A program made the translations under genes and the position numbers. Positions 11,332 to 20,279 of a stretch of DNA of 64,000 nucleotides are shown one piece after another; within the stretch, counting starts at the first letter, position 1; the number at the start of each line of letters is the position of its first letter. Under the pieces are notes generated by a model. That model saw only the letters and a program-made list of their open reading frames with translations, did not search any database and was not told the origin of the DNA. This stretch comes from Pseudomonadales bacterium. GTDB lineage: Bacteria > Pseudomonadota > Gammaproteobacteria > Pseudomonadales > Azotimanducaceae. The DNA lies in the NCBI GenBank assembly GCA_012103505.1, contig WLWP01000001.1, positions 3,410,001 through 3,474,000 on the forward strand, in the 5' to 3' direction.

Positions 11332-13566
11332 TTGCGACTAGAAAAAAATAGATGGCACTTAATCTGCACAATCGTGTTTATGGTTTGGCCAGCGTTGGTA
11401 CAAAGTGAAAGTACCTACGCAGTCGTGGGTTCTCATGCGGACAAGACGATCGGTGAATTCGGACAGCGAGTTCAATTCTCCCAGGAACCTGTAGCTGGTT
11501 GGACGCCTTTAGAAGCGCATACCAAGCTACTCGACGCACCCTTCTATACGAGCGATGAGCTCAATTTCGGGTATCAGGAGCGGCCCCACTGGTTGAAGTT
11601 TGAGTTCCACAATCCATCTCCCGAGACTCGTCGCTGGGTACTGATGACCATGCGGACATCATTGGAATTGTTGGAGATCTACCGAGTTGATCATGATCGA
11701 ATACAACTCCTTTTCGATAATGCAGATACCCAACAAAGAGTTGATGCTTATGAGCGACACTTCGGTTTGGCAGCCGATATCGTCATGCCCCCAAATGCGA
11801 GAACGGAAATTCTCCTTCGATTTAGGGCTTCGGCGTCGGGCTGGTTACCGATGGTCCTCGTTCCTGAAACTCTGACAACATCGGTCCTTGTAGGGCGCGT
11901 TTTCCTTTCGTTGTTCTGCGCAGCCGCAGTTATCACCTTGCTGGCGGCGAACTTCCTCTACTTTTTGTTCACGCGTCGCGCTGTCTTCGGTTGGTACTGT
12001 TTGGCGAGTCTCGGCATATTGCTCGGCGGCGCGCATTTGCAAGGTGCCACGACTTTGCTTTTCTTTGGCGAGAACCCTGCTGATGGTCGGATCTTTGGTT
12101 CGTTAGCCATGGTCACTTCGACTGTCTTTCTAATGGTGTTTGCAGGAAAGTTCCTACGAATGCCAGATGGACTGTGGCCGCCATTTGGACGCATCTATCA
12201 GGCTCTAATCTGGGTTGGCAGCTCTTATATTGCGTTTTTACTATCGCTGCGTTTTGCGACTGCAGTGAATCCCGATCCGTACGTGGTGTTTGGCTGGGGA
12301 TTCTCGATCTTTGTCTTGTTTTTTTTACCTGCTCACGCCCTCTGGGCTTATCGAAACGGTCAGAGTTCAGCCTGGCCCTTACTGTTGTCCTGGTTTCTCT
12401 ATTTAACCTTCACCGCGGCAACGGTCCTTTCCACCGCAGGTTTGATTGAACCAATCTCTGCACATTGGCTACTCCTAGGTCCAACGGTTGTACTCGAAAC
12501 CGCGCTAATGACACTGGCCTTGGCGTTGCAAGTCAGAACAGACGATGTAGAGCGTTTGAAGCTGCGAGATGACCGCGAGCGTGCACTGGATGAACTAGCG
12601 AACAATGCCCGCATGGTACTAGCAATCGGTCACGATAGTCGGAACATGTTAGCCGGTATCGAGCTCTTAGGACGCGAGCTTGAGCGGAGTGGGACTTCCG
12701 ACTCGAGCGTCAGCAAGCAGATAACCACTCTCTCCTCGACTGTCGCCAATATGCTGTCCTTACTAATTGACGAAAGTCGTTCAGGTACGCTTGAGAGTCC
12801 AGCCGAGGCAATTGAGGAAATCGAGTTGGAGCAACTCTTCAGCGCAATTCTTATTCTTGCTCAAGCCAAGCTTCAAGCTAGCGGCACACAACTCGAGTTT
12901 CGTTCGCAGGTCACCGTGTTTGCAGCTGATCGAACTATTTTACTGCGCACGTTGTTGAATTTGGTCGACAACGCCATTAAATATGGCACTGGTAACCGAA
13001 TACTCGTCGCCGTCCGTGAACGCCATGACGCGATTTTGTTCGAAGTTTGGAATACCGGCTCTGGTTTAAGTGCGACCGACATAAAGGGGTTGCTCAAGAC
13101 GGTAAACCACGGGCGTGGGTTCATCCGCTCTGATCAATCAGGAATTGGTAGCGGACTTAGTGTTGTCGTCAAACTCCTGAACAAGTCCAACGGCATCCTG
13201 TATGGCAGCAGCGACTCCGATGGCGCAACAGTCTTTGGTGTTCGTATACCTCACGTCGACCTATCAGCCATACGTCGTCTAAGCATATCGGTCCTAGGTC
13301 CCGACAGCGATGTTAAGGTGGTCTCAGGGCTACTCGAGGAATTGAAGGTTGAATACACAGATCATCCCGACGCAGACATTCACATATTGATTGCTGACCA
13401 ATCGATGCCGGAACTGGCTCCAAAGAGGCAGCGAAGACTCATAGCAACCTACGATCGAGGCAGGGAATTTCGCCGTACATGGCAAAAGGATGCGGACGTC
13501 TTTGTCTACCTACCGGCGATGCACGATTCTCTACTGCGCGCATTGTCCAGTGCAGGAACCAGTTAG
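11332..13566 (+). CDS. 7TMR-DISM hybrid sensor histidine kinase
   Basis: 744 residues from TTG 11332 (AGGTGA just upstream). Order: signal peptide (about 1-25), periplasmic 7TMR-DISMED2-like beta domain (about 50-175), seven membrane helices (about 185-400), short coiled coil, phosphoacceptor helix with IGHDSRNMLAG (His434), ATPase domain with N box LVDNAIKYG (about 544) and G box GIGSGLSV. A receiver-like domain ends the protein (about 645-744). It keeps the Asp of a DxxMP motif (ADQSMPEL) but lacks a full acidic pocket and the usual C-terminal Lys, so it is degenerate. By family it autophosphorylates on His in response to an unknown extracellular ligand, often a carbohydrate-like one. The next gene, a response regulator, overlaps its stop codon and is the likely partner. 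Confidence 0.85.
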   Translation: MRLEKNRWHLICTIVFMVWPALVQSESTYAVVGSHADKTIGEFGQRVQFSQEPVAGWTPLEAHTKLLDAPFYTSDELNFGYQERPHWLKFEFHNPSPETRRWVLMTMRTSLELLEIYRVDHDRIQLLFDNADTQQRVDAYERHFGLAADIVMPPNARTEILLRFRASASGWLPMVLVPETLTTSVLVGRVFLSLFCAAAVITLLAANFLYFLFTRRAVFGWYCLASLGILLGGAHLQGATTLLFFGENPADGRIFGSLAMVTSTVFLMVFAGKFLRMPDGLWPPFGRIYQALIWVGSSYIAFLLSLRFATAVNPDPYVVFGWGFSIFVLFFLPAHALWAYRNGQSSAWPLLLSWFLYLTFTAATVLSTAGLIEPISAHWLLLGPTVVLETALMTLALALQVRTDDVERLKLRDDRERALDELANNARMVLAIGHDSRNMLAGIELLGRELERSGTSDSSVSKQITTLSSTVANMLSLLIDESRSGTLESPAEAIEEIELEQLFSAILILAQAKLQASGTQLEFRSQVTVFAADRTILLRTLLNLVDNAIKYGTGNRILVAVRERHDAILFEVWNTGSGLSATDIKGLLKTVNHGRGFIRSDQSGIGSGLSVVVKLLNKSNGILYGSSDSDGATVFGVRIPHVDLSAIRRLSISVLGPDSDVKVVSGLLEELKVEYTDHPDADIHILIADQSMPELAPKRQRRLIATYDRGREFRRTWQKDADVFVYLPAMHDSLLRALSSAGTS

Positions 13567-14180
13567 TGTCCGCCGTACATAAAAAGCTAAGCATTCTTGT
13601 TTTAGAAGACCATGCGTTAGTCGGGCAAGGCATTGTCCGAGAGTTAGAGTCAATGGCGCACGTGGATACGGTCGTAACGCTAATCGATGCCTCACAGTAC
13701 GTTGAAGAGCACGCTATCGACATCCTCATCATCGACCTCTGGATGCCGGATGGAGACGGCTTGGATTGGTACTCAGACAGCGCGCAAAAGACACCGACAA
13801 TTCTTCTGTCCGGGCAGCTAAATCTTGCCGAGATTCAAAGAGCGCAACAACTCGGTGTCCGGCATATTGTCAGTAAGTCTTCAGCCGCAAGTGAGTTAAG
13901 AACATGTGTCGAAAGTATCCTCGCCGGTGAGCCGTCCTATTATTCAGACGATCTAAAAGCGATGGCTGAATCACTTGAACAAGGGAATCAACTTTCTGAA
14001 AACGCGATCGCAGTACTTCGCGGGCTTCAAGAGGGTCTCGCCAACAAACAAATCGCGAAGAAACTGGAGATTAGTGAAGCTACGGTTTCTTTCCATCTCG
14101 GACAGCTAAAGAAGATCCTAAAAGCACGAACAAATCGTGAGCTGGTATTCAAGGCAAGTCGCTTAGATCTCACGAAGTAA
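13566..14180 (+). CDS. LuxR/NarL-family response regulator
   Basis: 204 residues from GTG 13566. That GTG shares a base with the kinase stop (TAGTG) and has AGGAA upstream, so translation is coupled; a longer in-frame extension inside the kinase gene is unlikely. Receiver domain with phosphoacceptor Asp in DILIIDLWMPDGDG, then a C-terminal LuxR-type helix-turn-helix (NKQIAKKLEISEATVSFHLG). It should bind DNA when phosphorylated by the upstream hybrid kinase. Targets are unknown; neighbouring surface-protein genes are candidates only by position. Confidence 0.9.
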   Translation: MSAVHKKLSILVLEDHALVGQGIVRELESMAHVDTVVTLIDASQYVEEHAIDILIIDLWMPDGDGLDWYSDSAQKTPTILLSGQLNLAEIQRAQQLGVRHIVSKSSAASELRTCVESILAGEPSYYSDDLKAMAESLEQGNQLSENAIAVLRGLQEGLANKQIAKKLEISEATVSFHLGQLKKILKARTNRELVFKASRLDLTK

Positions 14181-14382
14181 CGGCATAGAGCATAGCTCGC
14201 CGAGGCAATTCGTAAACTATTTCGATTCGAAAGTCAGTCAAAGGGAACTTTGGACTCCGCCTCCAATCCGCATTTGACTGGCGCTCAGAATGGGTAAGTT
14301 GAACGGCAGCTTCCGACCCATTTTGACCGTTCGCTATTCGAGCTGAATCCACTAACCTACCCTTTTTGCCATCGGACACCAC

Positions 14383-14910
14383 ATGGAAACGAGCAAGATT
14401 GGCCACTGGCTTCAAGTTGGGGCAAATATTGGAATTTTGGCTGGTTTGATAATGGTTGGCTTACAGATTAATCAAGCTAGTTATCTCGTTCGTAATCAAC
14501 TAGTCAGCGATCAGGCGTCAGATCGCATGTCTACTATGGAAAATATGCTGGGAGAGAATCCCGCCGAGATATTCGCGAAAGCCGTTACCACACCAGACCA
14601 ACTTACAGATGCCGAGCTTGTGGTAATGGATTCTTGGATGACGAGAGAGATCATATATGCGAGACGAGTCCGGCAACTTGTAGATTCCAATATCTACCCA
14701 TCGGAGGCTTGGGAAAATCATCGAGGTGTAATTGACTATGCGTTCGGATCGAAATTTGGACGTAAGTGGTGGGAAGTATCTCGAAGTCAGTTCGTAGAGA
14801 GCGATCCGAGGGTGGTCGAACTGGTGGACTCTGTGATCGAAAATCTTCCGAATGATGACGATTGGAAGGATTACCTTGCAGAAATTCAGAGTGCTCTTCA
14901 CGAAGAGTGA
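14383..14910 (+). CDS. Unknown single-helix membrane protein
   Basis: 175 residues starting at ATG 14383. One N-terminal membrane helix (VGANIGILAGLIMVGLQI) follows a short cytoplasmic start METSKIGHW. The rest is soluble, helical and acidic, with a conserved-looking WENHRGVIDYAFGSKFGRKWW segment. Proteins with this METSKIGHWLQVGANIGI-type start are common unknowns in marine gammaproteobacteria (recollection of the family, not a search). The stop codon overlaps the start of the next small gene. No function can be assigned. Confidence 0.7.
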   Translation: METSKIGHWLQVGANIGILAGLIMVGLQINQASYLVRNQLVSDQASDRMSTMENMLGENPAEIFAKAVTTPDQLTDAELVVMDSWMTREIIYARRVRQLVDSNIYPSEAWENHRGVIDYAFGSKFGRKWWEVSRSQFVESDPRVVELVDSVIENLPNDDDWKDYLAEIQSALHEE

Positions 14911-15188
14911 ATGAAGGCTATTGGCCGAAACCGACTGAAAAATGTCTACGGATTTTAGTCGAGGAGGAAGACCGCGTATCTGTGGTTTGCGACGACTATG
15001 AGTTGTTTGACTGGATGGACGACCTATTCGCCGAAGAGCACGATCTTGATGATGTGGTTTTCTACAGCTCTTCATCCGGGGCGAAGAGCGAGTACCGAAT
15101 CACTTTTCCACCTTCCGTAGATTTGGGACTCGTCAGGGAAATTATTAGCGGGCTCGATGAGTTGAAATCGAGCGGGTGTATCTGCTGA
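14907..15188 (+). CDS. Small unknown acidic protein
   Basis: 93 residues from GTG 14907, which overlaps the preceding TGA (GTGA) with AAGAG upstream. That is a typical coupled start; a longer in-frame extension inside the previous gene is less likely. The protein is acidic (EEEDRVSVVCDDYELFDWMDD), looks alpha/beta, has no membrane helix and ends in SSGCIC. I recognise no family. Tight coupling to the preceding membrane protein suggests that the two are made together. Confidence 0.55.
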   Translation: MNEGYWPKPTEKCLRILVEEEDRVSVVCDDYELFDWMDDLFAEEHDLDDVVFYSSSSGAKSEYRITFPPSVDLGLVREIISGLDELKSSGCIC

Positions 15189-15328
15189 ACAATACCTATG
15201 ATTGAGGCGTTTAGTCCGTAGTTGGCCGCAAGCTGGCGTAGTTATCCCAAACCAAGCGTCCGCTTTGGAGCGAGTTACTCAATTGTTACCCAGGATTGTT
15301 ACCCAAAATCGTAAGCGTTTGATTTGAT

Positions 15329-15405
15329 TGGTAGCTAGGGGGAGACTTGAACTCCCGACCTCAGGATTATGAATCCTGCGCTCTAACCAGCTGAGCTACC
15401 TAGCC
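15329..15405 (-). tRNA. tRNA-Met (CAT), elongator type
   Basis: 77 nt with an encoded CCA. The acceptor arm GGCTAGG pairs with CCTAGCT (one G-U pair at 1-72). The D arm is GCTC/GAGC, the anticodon stem CAGGA/TCCTG with loop TTCATAA, and the T arm GGGAG/CTCCC with loop TTCAAGT. The anticodon is CAT. The GGCTAGGTAGCTCAG start resembles elongator tRNA-Met; tRNA-Ile2 (lysidine-modified CAT) is the alternative but fits less well. Confidence 0.93.
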
Positions 15406-15588
15406 ATCGTGGATTCCGCATTGGACGCGGGGGGCGCATTTTCCTCAGCTCTGTACTGTGTGTCAATCGGCTGGTACCGCGAAAACCATCGTTAGTTTTA
15501 GACCCACCACAGCAATACCTATCGTTGATCAGCCTCTCTAGTCAGGCACCTAGCAATCGCCACTAGTCCTATGTCGCCTTCTGTGCAC

Positions 15589-15603
15589 CCCCTACATAAG
15601 GGG
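15589..15603. promoter_or_regulatory. Palindrome CCCCT-N5-AGGGG upstream of porin
   Basis: CCCCTACATAAGGGG, a perfect 5+5 bp inverted repeat about 100 bp before the porin ATG. Near-identical palindromes sit at 18305-18319 and 20209-20223. Candidate operator for a dimeric regulator, possibly the LuxR-type regulator encoded at 20280. Confidence 0.45.
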
Positions 15604-15702
15604 TTATGCCTATGTCACTTCATGAATATCGTAGCACTGCTAGTTCATGCTCAGTGCATGACAAGGCAAACAACCGCCAATCCTGACTAATTGGAACGAA
15701 AC

Positions 15703-16902
15703 ATGAACAACGAAATGAAACCTTTTGGCTTAGCAAGAAAACCCCTCGTACATTCAATGGCTGTCCTAGGTCTTTGCGGAATCAGTGCAAGTACTCACGC
15801 CGCAGAATGGGACGTCAAATTCGGTGGTTACTACAACGCAATTGCCGCGTATGCCTCCTCTGATCCAGCCGATGTTTCAGGCACTGACTTTGACGGCGTC
15901 GACGTGAACACTGACGGAGAGGTGTTTTTTCTTCCGTCCATCACGCTCGACAATGGGATTAAAATTAGCGCAAACATTCAGCTCGAAGCCGAAAGTGGTG
16001 GTAGCGGTGACCGCATCGATGAGGCTTTCATTCACGTAAATGGTTCGTTTGGCACCGTCGAGGTGGGTAGCACCAACTCAGCGGGATACAAAATGCACTA
16101 TGGTGCTCCGGACCTCGCGCTCCTCAGCGGCGATGATCCAAGTTCCATTGCATACGTGAGTGAATACATTCCGTTTGATGGCAGCATCTCAGATGGCGCC
16201 ACCTCTGCCAGATACGGGGACGACGTATTTCGTGCCACGCTGGGCAGCACCCATCTTGAGACCAACGCGAACAACGACGCGCAACGCATCACGTACTTCA
16301 CACCACGCTTCGCCGGATTCCAACTCGGTGTGTCCTACGCGCGAGATGGTGATGAGGATAATCGAGTACGCGACTGTAACTTCGGCGACTGCAAATATTT
16401 TGATGTCGCTGCCAACTACGTCCAATCGTTCGGCGACATTGACCTCGGCGTTTCGGGGCGCTGGGGTATTGCAGAAAGTGGCGAGACTTTTGGCAACCCA
16501 GCAACCGGCGACGATCCGACGGTGACCGGCTTTGGCATCAACCTCGGGTTCGCGGGGGTAACTGTTGGCGGATCTTGGGCCGAACAGAATGACAGTGGTG
16601 CCAGCGATGGCGAAGCCTACGATGTAGGCGTCAGCTACGATAGTGGTCCCTGGCAATATTCGTTTACCTACTTCGAAGGCGAAAACGTAGACAACGAACA
16701 TGCATTTGTCAGCGACCAGCACGACGAAGAACTTTCGGCGTTTCTCATTAGTGCCAACTATCAAATTCACGAGAACATAAAGTTAAACCTCTTTGGCGCG
16801 TATCTCGATTTCGATGAAGATATCGGCGATGCAGGTGTTGGCTCGCGTGGCAATGGTTTGGATGGTTTCGTCATCGGGACCGGGATCGGCCTCAGTTTCT
16901 AG
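15703..16902 (+). CDS. Outer-membrane porin (general Gram-negative porin family)
   Basis: 399 residues from ATG 15703, with GGAACG 8 nt upstream; an in-frame TTG 12 nt earlier is unlikely. Signal peptide ends in STHAAE. The mature part starts WDVKFGGYYNAIAAY and has alternating beta strands, acidic loops and a C-terminal strand ending in GTGIGLSF, the terminal Phe being a Bam-recognition feature. The NSAGYKMHYG and YFTPRFAGFQLGVSY segments are typical of the Porin_4 type. It forms a trimeric diffusion channel; substrate specificity is unknown. A strong terminator follows directly, and a palindromic candidate operator lies about 100 bp upstream. Confidence 0.9.
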   Translation: MNNEMKPFGLARKPLVHSMAVLGLCGISASTHAAEWDVKFGGYYNAIAAYASSDPADVSGTDFDGVDVNTDGEVFFLPSITLDNGIKISANIQLEAESGGSGDRIDEAFIHVNGSFGTVEVGSTNSAGYKMHYGAPDLALLSGDDPSSIAYVSEYIPFDGSISDGATSARYGDDVFRATLGSTHLETNANNDAQRITYFTPRFAGFQLGVSYARDGDEDNRVRDCNFGDCKYFDVAANYVQSFGDIDLGVSGRWGIAESGETFGNPATGDDPTVTGFGINLGFAGVTVGGSWAEQNDSGASDGEAYDVGVSYDSGPWQYSFTYFEGENVDNEHAFVSDQHDEELSAFLISANYQIHENIKLNLFGAYLDFDEDIGDAGVGSRGNGLDGFVIGTGIGLSF

Positions 16903-16922
16903 ACTCTCTCCAACGGTCTTAC

Positions 16923-16946
16923 GGGGGGCAGTAGCCCCCCTTTTTT
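16923..16946 (+). terminator. Rho-independent terminator of the porin gene
   Basis: Stem GGGGGGC/GCCCCCC with an AGTA loop followed by six T, 20 bp after the porin stop. In the opposite direction the T-tract is absent, so it should act mainly on the porin transcript. The stop codon of the convergent methyltransferase touches its end. Confidence 0.92.
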
Positions 16947-18276
16947 ATGCACCATGCAGTTCTTTCTTGGTTCGATACCGAGCCACAGCGGAGCTTCTCA
17001 GAAACGCCATGTCATATGTGTTTAGCGTCTTGTAAAAGGCTTCCAATGCTCTCAATACATCCCGACGTTTCGCTTTACCCCGCATAGTCGCACGCTTAAG
17101 GATTTCCGCGATCGATCTTTCTCCATCCGTGTGCTTTAACGCCGCAGCGAGTGCTTCGCTGGGTTCCAAATCAATCGAATTGTTTTCGTGCGAGAACGAG
17201 ACTTTTGGCTCGCGGAGGTTCTCAACGATCAAACGATGAAACCTCGAGTAAATCGAAGTGTCGTTGCTCAGCGTCAACGAAATGACTTTATCGAGCCCAA
17301 ATTCGGGTTCTGCACAACGATTCTTGTGCGCATAAAGGGTGTGCGTCTTTAAAGTACCACTCACAAGTTCAGCGACGGACATTTGCTCAGTTGGATCTAA
17401 CGTCGCGATCTGCGTTTCGAGATCTTCAGATTGCAGATAGCGGCCTGGATCATAAAGCCATGAATCCACCAGTTTGCTCAGCATCAAACCATGATCGCCC
17501 AGAAGTCCGATGAGCTCCGCTATCGTGTAAGCGCGATCCTGCTCATGCAGCAACAGGTCATATATCCCAGCGTCCCCCAACCGATGATCACCGAAAAGTT
17601 CGCTACCGCGCTTGAACCAGTTTGTATCGGGTAGCTGCGACAATACGCTCTTGGCATTAGAGACCTTCTTTTCTTGGTCGGCGTCTTTGTTGAGATGACG
17701 CAGGAGGTTTTGCAGTTGATACACGCCAGTTCGCGCATATTGCCCATATACCATCAATCCAAGAACGCCATCGTCTTTTAAGAGTGAAGTTATGGATGCT
17801 AGTCCCATTGACGGATCTGGAAGGTGGTGGAGGACCCCCGTGCAATTTATATAGTCGAAGGTGCCAATCTCACTCGAATTCAAGTTCAGGAGATTGGCCT
17901 GGCGCCACTCAATGTTGGTCAATCCGCGGACTTGAGCACGCTCTTTTGCGACATCGATCGATTGTTGACTGATGTCGACGTGAACTACTTTATTGCTCGT
18001 AGACTTAAGTTGTTCCGCCAAAAAGATCGTACTGTCACCGGTGCCACCGCCCGCTACTAGAACAGTAAATTCATCTTCAAAATCTCGTGCTCCGCCAAAG
18101 CCATAGTGATTCAACATGTCAAAACAATCCAAAGCGGGCGTTAAAAGCCTGTGCTGCTCATCAGCTGGATCGCGTGGTGGATAGGGAAAGTTTTCGTAGT
18201 GGTCTCTGGTAGTGTCGATTTGATTCGCCTCGCTAAACGTCCAGGAGAAGCCTACTGGCCAGACTCCATTCATCAT
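16945..18276 (-). CDS. Class I SAM-dependent methyltransferase
   Basis: 443 residues, start at ATG 18276 or ATG 18273 (no clear ribosome-binding site). After a short lead (HYENFPYPPRDP) comes a Rossmann methyltransferase core: motif I VLVAGGGTGDST, the acidic VHVDISQQS loop, and FDYINCTGVLHHLPDP, in the style of small-molecule or peptide methyltransferases. The C-terminal 200 residues have no catalytic motif I recognise and may be a substrate or regulatory domain. It is divergent from the lipoprotein kinase gene, with a shared 124-bp upstream region that carries the CCCCT-N5-AGGGG palindrome. The substrate is unknown. Confidence 0.85.
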   Translation of the reverse strand: MMNGVWPVGFSWTFSEANQIDTTRDHYENFPYPPRDPADEQHRLLTPALDCFDMLNHYGFGGARDFEDEFTVLVAGGGTGDSTIFLAEQLKSTSNKVVHVDISQQSIDVAKERAQVRGLTNIEWRQANLLNLNSSEIGTFDYINCTGVLHHLPDPSMGLASITSLLKDDGVLGLMVYGQYARTGVYQLQNLLRHLNKDADQEKKVSNAKSVLSQLPDTNWFKRGSELFGDHRLGDAGIYDLLLHEQDRAYTIAELIGLLGDHGLMLSKLVDSWLYDPGRYLQSEDLETQIATLDPTEQMSVAELVSGTLKTHTLYAHKNRCAEPEFGLDKVISLTLSNDTSIYSRFHRLIVENLREPKVSFSHENNSIDLEPSEALAAALKHTDGERSIAEILKRATMRGKAKRRDVLRALEAFYKTLNTYDMAFLRSSAVARYRTKKELHGA

Positions 18277-18304
18277 CGTACGGCAGCTCAGACGTGTTCA
18301 CACT

Positions 18305-18319
18305 CCCCTGTTTTAGGGG
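18305..18319. promoter_or_regulatory. Palindrome CCCCT-N5-AGGGG in the methyltransferase/kinase divergon
   Basis: CCCCTGTTTTAGGGG, a perfect 5+5 bp inverted repeat between the two divergent genes, centred about 36 bp from the methyltransferase start and about 89 bp from the kinase start. Same consensus as 15589-15603. Confidence 0.45.
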
Positions 18320-18400
18320 CTCACGAACTAAGCCAATCCGAGACTCGCGTCCCACCAAGTGAAGGGGTATAACCAGCTCTCCAAAGGCGAACCAGCTTCA

Positions 18401-20215
18401 ATGCATTTAAAACGACTGTACTTAAGCGTTTTACTGACAACAGGATTTCTCATGTTGTCTGGATGCTATGCCGTTGAAACCAAGCAGGGTGAAGTTCAAT
18501 TTAAGAGCGTGGAACCCCAACTTCTCCAAACAGGGGAAGTACGCTTCATACCCGATAGTTCAAAAAAGTGGTATCCGCTCGACGGACCCTTACTGTTTAA
18601 AGCAGATCAGTATGGGACATATAGCGGCGCAATCATCCGTTACGTACTTCCCGGTCGTAGTGAGTTAGTTGCGGAACCCGCAATCCTCTTGTGGCGGTAC
18701 AGCATGAACGCGACCCTTTCATTGAATGGCGACATTGTTAGTGAAGCGGGTCAGATGCACCCGCCCTCTCGCAACCTTCACCTTCCACAGCTAGCACGAC
18801 TTCACGGGGCAGCCTTGAATGAAACCCAGAACCTATTGGAGGTCGAGATCTCTGTCGTCCCCGGCTATGGTTACTTACTGCCGCCAGCCTATGGCGAATT
18901 TGCGCAACTTAAAGACCTGTACGAGCAACGCTATTTCAACCAAATCGTGTTGAATCAGATCATATTCGGGTTTTCGGTTTTTCTTGGGCTGCTTGGCTTT
19001 TTACTTTGGTCCTTTGATACCCGCAACCGAACCTATCTCTATTTCGCATTAGCGTCTCTGGTTTGGTCTGTCTACAGCATCAATCCGTTCATCCAAGACA
19101 TTCCAGGAAGTACCCACAACTGGCTATGGATACTGCACACGAGCATTGATCTTTTCGCGTTGTTTCTCGTGCTTTTTGTGCATCGACATTTCGAGCTTTC
19201 GCGTATCCGACTGGAGCAGATCCTCATCCTTTATGTGTGCATCGCATCAGCCATCTATGCTTTTGTGCCGATGGTCAATTTCGCAAGACTAAGCACCGTC
19301 GTTCATCTTGGGGCTTTGCTTTCATTGGCTTACTGCTTCGTAACAACTACACACCTGGCAATTCGACAGGATCGGAAGGATGCAATTCCATATGTCATCA
19401 GTATTGGTCTCTTCATCGGCTTAGGGGTACATGACGCCCTACTTAATACAGGTGGGATTGAAACCCTTTGGCTCAATTCCTTTTTTATGTTGAACCTGGG
19501 TGCGCCAGTCTTACTTCTCGCTGCGCTGACTCAACTGATGTGGCAATTGCGTCGAACCAATATCCATCGCGAACGCAGTCTCAGAAAAGCGACCACGGAG
19601 CTTGAAGAAAGTTACTCAGCCCAAAGAGGACTCGAGCATCAGCAAGCTGCGAATGAAGAGCGCGCACGGATATACAGAGATCTGCATGATGACGTCGGCG
19701 CCAAACTTCTAGACCTTGTGTATCTGGCCAAAGACGATGGTTACGCGCAGATTGCCCGGGACGCTTTAGGTGACATACGATCAATGGTCTCAATGCAAAA
19801 TCACCCAAGCCTGTCACTTTCCGACTGGTGCACCCAAGCCAAAATGCAAACCGAGGTGAGGCTAGAAAAATATCCAACGGAATTAATCTGGGGAATTACG
19901 GATGATGCAGCTATGTTGTCTGGCGAGCAGCAATATCATCTCACACGGTGTCTACGTGAACTTGTTACAAACGTGCTAAAGCACGCCAAGGCAAGCGTCC
20001 TCACTATCTCAGTGTCGGTTATCGAGCACGACTTGCTGATTCAAGTCGCGGACGATGGTCTGGGTACAGCTCCTTCGCGCTCTGGCGGATCCGGTCTCCA
20101 AGGCATACAACGTCGCGTAGCAGAGCTAGGCGGGACCGTACAGTTCCCCGACTCGGCTAGAAATGGATTCGTGGTCGAATTATCGCTGCCGTTGACAACT
20201 ACCGTCGATCCCTGA
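18401..20215 (+). CDS. 7TMR-DISM sensor kinase of the NarX/DegS type with lipoprotein signal
   Basis: 604 residues from ATG 18401; an in-frame GTG 14 codons upstream is less likely because it would precede the signal peptide. The N-terminus is a lipobox signal (FLMLSGC, Cys about 22), unusual for a histidine kinase. Then a periplasmic DISMED-like domain, seven membrane helices (about 190-395), a coiled coil, a HisKA_3 phosphoacceptor helix (ARIYRDLHDDVGAKLL, His429) and an ATPase domain (ELVTNVLKHAKAS; DDGLGTA; GLQGIQRRV). By family it phosphorylates a LuxR-type regulator, and the regulator gene at 20280 follows. A candidate operator lies upstream and another overlaps its stop codon. Confidence 0.87.
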   Translation: MHLKRLYLSVLLTTGFLMLSGCYAVETKQGEVQFKSVEPQLLQTGEVRFIPDSSKKWYPLDGPLLFKADQYGTYSGAIIRYVLPGRSELVAEPAILLWRYSMNATLSLNGDIVSEAGQMHPPSRNLHLPQLARLHGAALNETQNLLEVEISVVPGYGYLLPPAYGEFAQLKDLYEQRYFNQIVLNQIIFGFSVFLGLLGFLLWSFDTRNRTYLYFALASLVWSVYSINPFIQDIPGSTHNWLWILHTSIDLFALFLVLFVHRHFELSRIRLEQILILYVCIASAIYAFVPMVNFARLSTVVHLGALLSLAYCFVTTTHLAIRQDRKDAIPYVISIGLFIGLGVHDALLNTGGIETLWLNSFFMLNLGAPVLLLAALTQLMWQLRRTNIHRERSLRKATTELEESYSAQRGLEHQQAANEERARIYRDLHDDVGAKLLDLVYLAKDDGYAQIARDALGDIRSMVSMQNHPSLSLSDWCTQAKMQTEVRLEKYPTELIWGITDDAAMLSGEQQYHLTRCLRELVTNVLKHAKASVLTISVSVIEHDLLIQVADDGLGTAPSRSGGSGLQGIQRRVAELGGTVQFPDSARNGFVVELSLPLTTTVDP

Positions 20216-20223
20216 TTTAGGGG
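20209..20223. promoter_or_regulatory. Imperfect palindrome between kinase and regulator genes
   Basis: TCCCTGATTTAGGGG matches the CCCCT-N5-AGGGG pattern at all but one arm base. It overlaps the kinase stop codon and lies about 60 bp before the regulator start, so it could allow separate or autoregulated expression of the regulator. Confidence 0.35.
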
Positions 20224-20279
20224 GTTTTTACCGAGCACCGCGGCTTTAGAATGAAATCACTATAAGAGGTTAAAAATAG

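Larger units (their letters stand above)
15189..15702. other. Intergenic region with tRNA-Met and porin upstream sequence
   Basis: This 514-bp gap between protein genes holds tRNA-Met (15329-15405) and a palindrome (15589-15603). The stretch 15189-15328 shows only an 11-bp direct repeat (ATTGTTACCCA at 15282-15292 and 15295-15305). In 15406-15588 I see no gene or terminator. The porin promoter presumably lies in 15604-15700, but no clear -35/-10 pair stands out. Confidence 0.5.

Noticed and set aside
15282..15305. Two copies of ATTGTTACCCA beside tRNA-Met as a possible attachment site
   Set aside because: No integrase and no duplicated tRNA 3' end is present; the repeat is short and local.
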